DNA of 9,373 nucleotides from CAZJYI01 sp964550025 (lineage in GTDB: Bacteria > Verrucomicrobiota > Kiritimatiellia > UBA8416 > CAYOBW01), in contig CAZJYI010000277.1 in NCBI GenBank assembly GCA_964550025.1, positions 1-9,373 of the forward strand, read 5' to 3'. A program made the translations under genes and the position numbers. Shown in pieces: positions 5,850 through 9,373 of the stretch; the stretch's first letter is position 1; each line of letters begins with the position of its first letter. The notes beneath the pieces are model-generated. The model saw nothing but the letters and a program-made list of their open reading frames with translations. It was not told the origin of the DNA and did no database searches.

Positions 5850-6554
5850 ATGCTGCGGAGGGTCAGTGACATCTTCTGGATGGTGATGGGCGTTGTCCTG
5901 TTGGTACTGGAGCTCACGGGGGCCACGGACATCGGCGTCTGGGGCTTCGTGGGTGCGGCCGCGTGCATAGGCATCGGCCTTCTTTCGATGCGCAAGATGC
6001 GCATGGACCGGAGAGCACTGAAAAGCGAGCTTCTGCAGGACGGGCGGGTCATCAACTTTTACAAGACAACCCAGGCCGCCTGGTTCGCGGGCGAATTGTC
6101 GGCCTTGCACAAGGGCTACCGGAAGGAGGGAAAGCTGCCCTACAGGAGATTCGTGAAGAGGTACCTCCCGGTCGAGGGGAGCGCGCTCTTCGCCTTCTTC
6201 TCGCAGTTCCCGCCCCGGGAGGGAGAATTCCTGGTGTCGGCCGGAAGCAACGATTCGGTGAAGAACGCCAATTGGTGCGTATTGACCAGTCACAGACTCA
6301 TTCTGAAAGACGGCAGGGACGGGTCCTTCAAGACCATCCCTCTGTCCAAAGTCGATACGTTCGAGATGAGGGGCTCGTGGACCAGGACATTGAGATTCGT
6401 GATGACATCCGGCAAGACCGTTGTTTTCGAGAAGGTGGAAGTCTACCCTTCGAAGAAGTTCCTCACCGAAATGGTCAACCGGGCAAAAGCCGCTCAACAG
6501 GGAGCAACTGACAGAGGACAGCCAGAGTGTGCTCACATCCGGTTGAGTTCATGA
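5850..6554 (+). CDS. small membrane protein with bacterial PH-like domain
   Basis: Protein of 234 residues; I do not recognise a named family. Residues ~8-25 (FWMVMGVVLLVLELTG) and ~28-46 (IGVWGFVGAAACIGIGLLS) form a two-helix hairpin. A basic stretch RKMRMDRR (48-55) follows, which suggests both termini are cytoplasmic. Residues 60-135 are a mixed soluble segment. Residues ~141-210 (WCVLTSHRLILKD..., IPLSKVDTFEMRG, LRFVMTSGKTVVFEKVEVYP) have the strand pattern and 'LTSHRLIL...IPLSKV' signature of bacterial PH or GRAM-like domains. Such domains are often tethered to membranes, with varied or unknown roles. The gene is 18 nt behind the oxidoreductase and probably co-transcribed, although nothing in the protein suggests sugar metabolism. 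Its codons look less GC-biased than its neighbours' by eye. The last ~17 residues (GATDRGQPECAHIRLSS) look non-structured and end next to the repeat pair. Confidence 0.75.
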   Translation: MLRRVSDIFWMVMGVVLLVLELTGATDIGVWGFVGAAACIGIGLLSMRKMRMDRRALKSELLQDGRVINFYKTTQAAWFAGELSALHKGYRKEGKLPYRRFVKRYLPVEGSALFAFFSQFPPREGEFLVSAGSNDSVKNANWCVLTSHRLILKDGRDGSFKTIPLSKVDTFEMRGSWTRTLRFVMTSGKTVVFEKVEVYPSKKFLTEMVNRAKAAQQGATDRGQPECAHIRLSS

Positions 6555-6558
6555 ATGA

Positions 6559-6607
6559 AGTTGTTCCGACCCGACAGGGGATCGGAACGCTTGGCGCGTT
6601 CCGCTAC
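6559..6607 (+). repeat. palindromic repeat, copy 1
   Basis: The core is an 8-bp perfect stem, cggaacgc (6583-6590) and gcgttccg (6596-6603), with loop ttggc, preceded by ggggat and followed by ctac. The similarity to copy 2 begins already at agttg (6559), giving 49 bp with four mismatches. It lies 5 nt after the stop of the PH-like gene and on the far side of the ThuA gene's stop, so it could act as a two-way terminator or mRNA end, although no T-run follows. Confidence 0.8.
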
Positions 6608-6628
6608 AGCGGAGCATCGGACCTCGAC

Positions 6629-6677
6629 AGTTGACCGGACCCGACGGGGGATCGGAACGCTTGGCGCGTTCCGCTAC
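6629..6677 (+). repeat. palindromic repeat, copy 2
   Basis: Direct repeat of copy 1 exactly 70 nt downstream, same orientation. The stem is 6653-6660 with 6666-6673 around ttggc. The 40-nt stretch 6638-6677 differs from 6568-6607 at one base (g for a at 6646). The 21-nt spacer 6608-6628 shows no feature of its own. It ends 31 nt before the ThuA stop codon. Confidence 0.8.
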
Positions 6678-6707
6678 GTAATCGGGGTCGGCGTGCACGC
6701 CGAAGGC

Positions 6708-7586
6708 CTACTTCGCCGGCTTGCGGCTCGTGGCCTTTTCGGCGGTGGGGAAGTCATCCGGCACGGGGATCGTGACCTTGCCGGTTGCCGCCCATTCCGT
6801 ACCCCGCTGAAGGGTGACCTGGAAGCCGACGCCCTCCATGTTGGCCGCGCCATGACCGAGGACGTCGTGAAAGACGCGGCCGTTGCCGTATGCAATGGCC
6901 ATCAGGGCCGGCTCGTTGCGGCCGCTGCCACGGTGTTCGGGCTTGGTGTAGACGGTCGCGAGAACGGTCATGTTCTCGGCCGGTCCGCGGAGAAGCTGGT
7001 AGATCTCGTCTTTGACGTGCAGCCACTCCGTCGGCAGCCCCTTCATCACGGGATGGTCCGGGGTGAACGTGGTGATGGTTGAGACGAACTGAGATCCGTG
7101 TCCGCCCCCGCGCCCCTTACTCGTGTCGCGCACAACCTTGCCGTCCTTGACGTACACGTACGGGCCCGACTTCTCGTTGCGGCCGCCCCACCCGCCGAGG
7201 CCGATCATGCGATTCCACGCCTCCCACTTGCCGAAGGCATTGTCGGCGGCGTGAATGATCACCAGCCCGCCGCCATCGGTCATGTAGGTTTCGAGATCAG
7301 CCTGGGTCTCCTTCGGCCAGTTCGCCCCGTTGTAGTTCGATACGATCACGTCGTACTTCTTGAACTCCGGGCGGAACGACGACATGTCCTGACCCTTCGC
7401 CGGAGAAGTGGCCACGTCAACCGTGAACCGGCCACAGTCCTCGAGAATGGCCTTGATAACCGGCGTAGTCTGTTTCCACGCGTGGTTGTTCTGGCCGTCC
7501 ACAATGAGCGCCTTCAATTTGCCTTCGGCCAAACAGAGGGTCGACAGGGCAACGGTAAACACGGCGGCGAGCAACATCTTCTTCAT
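6708..7586 (-). CDS. secreted ThuA-domain protein
   Basis: A 292-residue ThuA-like protein of the class I glutamine-amidotransferase-like superfamily. ThuA was named from a trehalose utilisation operon; secreted ThuA paralogues are abundant in planctomycete-type genomes and are linked to sugar breakdown without a settled reaction. Residues 1-20 (MKKMLLAAVFTVALSTLCLA) are a clear Sec signal peptide with cleavage before EGK. The domain runs from LKALIVDGQNNHAW (24-37) through YDVIVSNYNG (78-87), GGGLVIIHAADNAF (105-118), MIGLGGWGG (127-135), WLHVKDEIYQ (188-197) and GNGRVFHDVLGH (234-245), all conserved signatures. I chose the ATG at 7586 because AGGAGA lies just upstream and the signal peptide begins there; the frame continues upstream to 7637 without plausible protein. 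It follows the MFS gene on the same strand after a 261-nt repeat-rich gap, so it may have its own promoter. A short charged tail (TAEKATSRKPAK) ends it. Confidence 0.92.
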   Translation of the reverse strand: MKKMLLAAVFTVALSTLCLAEGKLKALIVDGQNNHAWKQTTPVIKAILEDCGRFTVDVATSPAKGQDMSSFRPEFKKYDVIVSNYNGANWPKETQADLETYMTDGGGLVIIHAADNAFGKWEAWNRMIGLGGWGGRNEKSGPYVYVKDGKVVRDTSKGRGGGHGSQFVSTITTFTPDHPVMKGLPTEWLHVKDEIYQLLRGPAENMTVLATVYTKPEHRGSGRNEPALMAIAYGNGRVFHDVLGHGAANMEGVGFQVTLQRGTEWAATGKVTIPVPDDFPTAEKATSRKPAK

Positions 7587-7594
7587 CGGCGGGC

Positions 7595-7600
7595 TCTCCT
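7595..7600 (-). promoter_or_regulatory. ribosome binding site of the ThuA-domain gene
   Basis: On the - strand AGGAGA ends 8 nt before the ATG at 7586. It is the best-formed Shine-Dalgarno sequence in the window and fixes the start of the ThuA gene after the upstream in-frame extension to 7637. Confidence 0.65.
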
Positions 7601-7736
7601 TGTCTGTGAATGAGCACTCGAACCGGAACGCTACCACGCGGCGAGAAGAGGCGCAAGCCGCGGGAAGACGAGAATTCGGACAGGATCAGCCGGTTGGCCT
7701 TCCCATCCCGTGAATCCCGACGGGCCGCGGGGACAG

Positions 7737-7764
7737 ACCCCGCAGGGCCGACCCCGCAGGGCCG
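7737..7764. repeat. 14-bp tandem duplication
   Basis: accccgcagggccg occurs twice head to tail (7737-7750 and 7751-7764). It lies in the spacer between the MFS and ThuA genes, flanked by gggccgcgggg (7722-7732) and gccgcgg (7761-7767). The upstream word ggggacagacc (7729-7739) recurs inverted at 9343-9353. No coding potential is seen. Confidence 0.75.
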
Positions 7765-7793
7765 CGGAGCGTCGGCGGTGCGAGGAACGGGAT

Positions 7794-7824
7794 GGGGATC
7801 GGAACGCTTGGCGCGTTCCGCTAC
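7794..7824 (+). repeat. palindromic repeat, copy 3
   Basis: Same core as copies 1 and 2 and identical over its 31 nt (ggggat, then stem 7800-7807 with 7813-7820 around ttggc, then ctac), again in + orientation. Similarity to the other copies stops upstream of the ggggat. It lies 24 nt beyond the stop codon of the MFS gene, so on that transcript it would form a stem shortly after the stop, though without a U-run. Confidence 0.8.
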
Positions 7825-7847
7825 AGGAACACATCCAACAGGGGACA

Positions 7848-9164
7848 TCAGCGTTCAGTGTTCTCCATTTCCCGTTCCCGACTCCCCGGCTTCACATCTT
7901 CGACGAGGCGCAAAAGGCGGATGGCGCAGAGCAGTCCCGTGCCGGCGGCCAGGAGCATGACCTGGTAGATGTTGAGCGCCATGAACCCCGCGTGCAAACG
8001 CCAGGAATCCGGAACCAGCGTGAGCACTGTACCGGCAATAATGCCCGTGAGGGCGGGGCCGACAAAGATCAGGATGCCTGCTATGGACAGGAAGAACGCA
8101 CGTCCCCGGTCAGGCGCGAGGTAAAACAACTGGGCGGTATTGGCCAATCCGGCCGATGCTCCGACACCGCCGGCAAGGACCATGATCAGCGCCATGAATA
8201 ACTGCATGCGATCCACCGGCAACATGGTCACAAAGACGATCACGAAACAGAGAAGGCACAGACCGAGGTGGGCGCCGAGGAACACTCTCTTCGTACCAAC
8301 ACGGTCTACGAACTGACCTCCCAGCGACAGCGCGGCGATCATCCCGACTGTCCTGAATGCAACCACGTACAGGTTCCGGTTCGTGGGCAACCCGAGGTGG
8401 CGCATATACAACACGAGCGGCTGCCCGAGAAAGCCGCCCAGAAAACAGAATGTGCTGAAGTAGACGCAGAAACGTACGACTTCGGGCCTTCTCAATATGC
8501 GCTTCGTGTGGTCACGCCAGTCGTTGAATTCGCTGTCATCGGCCAGGCGACCGTGGTTGCGCGGAATCCTGCTGACGAAGACATTCCTCAGCAGCATGAG
8601 AAAGATGCCCACGGCGACCACTGTCTGGTAACGCCAGGTGGCGGGCGCCTCGCCAAGGAACCATCCGGAGGCGAGAACGGCAATGAACAGCGTGGCACTC
8701 CACGCACTGCGCATCTTCCCGAAGAAGCGGCCGCGCCGGTCCGAGGGAACGACGTCGTGCAGGAGCGGAAACCAGAACGTCCCGCCGCACTGGTGGACGC
8801 AGGCTGCCAGCGCGATCACCGCAACAACAAGATAGGGTGTGGCGGGGCGTTCACCTGACAACAACGGTACAGCCGCCGCTACGCCCATGAGCCCCGCCGA
8901 AACGGCCCAGCAGCGCAGCATGAAACGCTTGCCGCCCAAGGGCAGCACATGAAGCGAAACGGGAACCTGCAGCAGGCGAAAGAACCCGACGAGAACGCCC
9001 AGCATCAGGGCGAGGAAGTCCGGCCCGCCGAGGTGCTTGATGAACAGCGTACCGACCGCGCCGTGTGCCACGAGCATGATGAGCAATGCGCCAACGGCCT
9101 GCCCCGCATAGGCATACCGCATCCCGCGTCGCTGCTGTTCGGAAGAAAGCTCGGACACTGTCAT
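7848..9164 (-). CDS. MFS transporter
   Basis: A 438-residue major facilitator superfamily permease of the inner membrane. About twelve hydrophobic helices are visible, for example ALLIMLVAHGAVGTLFI (26-42), LALMLGVLVGFF (51-62), YLVVAVIALAACV (111-123), LFIAVLASGWFL (159-170), LCLLCFVIVFVTML (302-315) and GFMALNIYQVMLLAAGTGLL (393-412). A hydrophilic central loop separates the halves (199-228). GGQFVDRVGTKRVF (283-296) is an MFS motif-A-like loop, and DVVPSDRRGRFFGKMRS (137-153) is typical of planctomycete-type MFS proteins. The substrate cannot be read; an uptake role for a sugar derivative is suggested only by context. The ATG at 9164 has no clear Shine-Dalgarno sequence; an ATG at residue 15 (9122) is the alternative. 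The tail GSREREMENTER is charged, translated from low-complexity DNA, and unlikely to be part of the fold. Confidence 0.88.
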   Translation of the reverse strand: MTVSELSSEQQRRGMRYAYAGQAVGALLIMLVAHGAVGTLFIKHLGGPDFLALMLGVLVGFFRLLQVPVSLHVLPLGGKRFMLRCWAVSAGLMGVAAAVPLLSGERPATPYLVVAVIALAACVHQCGGTFWFPLLHDVVPSDRRGRFFGKMRSAWSATLFIAVLASGWFLGEAPATWRYQTVVAVGIFLMLLRNVFVSRIPRNHGRLADDSEFNDWRDHTKRILRRPEVVRFCVYFSTFCFLGGFLGQPLVLYMRHLGLPTNRNLYVVAFRTVGMIAALSLGGQFVDRVGTKRVFLGAHLGLCLLCFVIVFVTMLPVDRMQLFMALIMVLAGGVGASAGLANTAQLFYLAPDRGRAFFLSIAGILIFVGPALTGIIAGTVLTLVPDSWRLHAGFMALNIYQVMLLAAGTGLLCAIRLLRLVEDVKPGSREREMENTER

Positions 9165-9373
9165 GGAGATGGAACGTAGCGGAGATAGCGGCGGATGTCG
9201 TGGTTATTCGGTGCGGGGACCGCATTGTGGCGGGATACGGCCCTGGAACTGGCGGCGGCATGGTTACGACGCCGGCGGGGGGGGGGGGGGGAGGGAGAAA
9301 CCGCAGAATGTTGAACAGTGAATGATGAATGCTGAAGTGCGAGGTCTGTCCCCGGTCGTCCCCTTCCCCTCTC
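9165..9373. other. non-coding region upstream of the MFS gene
   Basis: No credible gene is present. It contains a run of 15 G (9277-9291), then a loose tandem of gaa/tgaatg words (9311-9337), then ggtctgtcccc (9343-9353), the inverted copy of a word at 7729-7739. It should contain the promoter and leader of the - strand MFS gene, but I could not identify -35/-10 boxes with confidence. The window ends inside this region. Confidence 0.6.

Noticed and set aside
6583..6603. Intrinsic terminator at the palindromic repeat
   Set aside because: The stem is good but no T-run follows on either strand, so a standard rho-independent terminator is not supported.
6559..6677. CRISPR array from the 70-nt spaced repeats
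   Set aside because: Only two units in tandem, a single 21-nt spacer and no cas genes; the third copy is isolated more than 1 kb away.

Overview
The window is GC-rich chromosomal DNA. It carries five protein-coding genes, three on the + strand and two on the - strand, and the two groups converge near position 6600-6700. The protein families suggest a heterotrophic bacterium of the Planctomycetota or a neighbouring PVC-type, Lentisphaerota or Hydrogenedentota-like lineage. They are a secreted methyltransferase-like/beta-propeller fusion, a Tat-signal Gfo/Idh/MocA oxidoreductase and a secreted ThuA-domain protein. The intergenic DNA is also typical of such genomes, being full of short palindromes and low-complexity words. 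The taxon is inferred from gene content only.

Layout. 1-594: no convincing gene; a leader region rich in inverted repeats. 595-4227 (+): 1210-residue exported protein with a SAM-methyltransferase-like Rossmann segment, a PQQ/BamB-like beta-propeller and a beta-sandwich-like insertion. 4224-5831 (+): Tat-exported Gfo/Idh/MocA oxidoreductase whose first ~75 codons run through repeat DNA, so its true start is uncertain. 5850-6554 (+): small membrane protein with two transmembrane helices and a bacterial PH-like domain, 18 nt downstream of the oxidoreductase. 6555-6707: convergent intergenic gap with two copies of a palindromic repeat. 6708-7586 (-): secreted ThuA-domain protein. 7587-7847: repeat-rich spacer with a third palindrome copy. 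7848-9164 (-): 12-helix MFS transporter. 9165-9373: non-coding DNA with a 15-G run.

How the genes may work together. Secreted ThuA proteins, Tat-exported Gfo/Idh/MocA proteins and PQQ-like propellers often occur together in planctomycete-type genomes. They are generally associated with carbohydrate or sugar-acid catabolism outside the cytoplasm, and an MFS permease would suit uptake of the product. No substrate can be read from the sequence. The three + genes look like one transcription unit (4-nt overlap, then 18 nt).

I found no defence system, CRISPR array, transposase, tRNA or rRNA. The points most worth a second look are these. The oxidoreductase lacks two of the three residues that form the catalytic triad in inositol-dehydrogenase-like relatives. 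The propeller protein carries an inserted domain and several in-frame low-complexity tracts. The start region of the oxidoreductase can form competing RNA pairings. A palindromic repeat is present in three copies.
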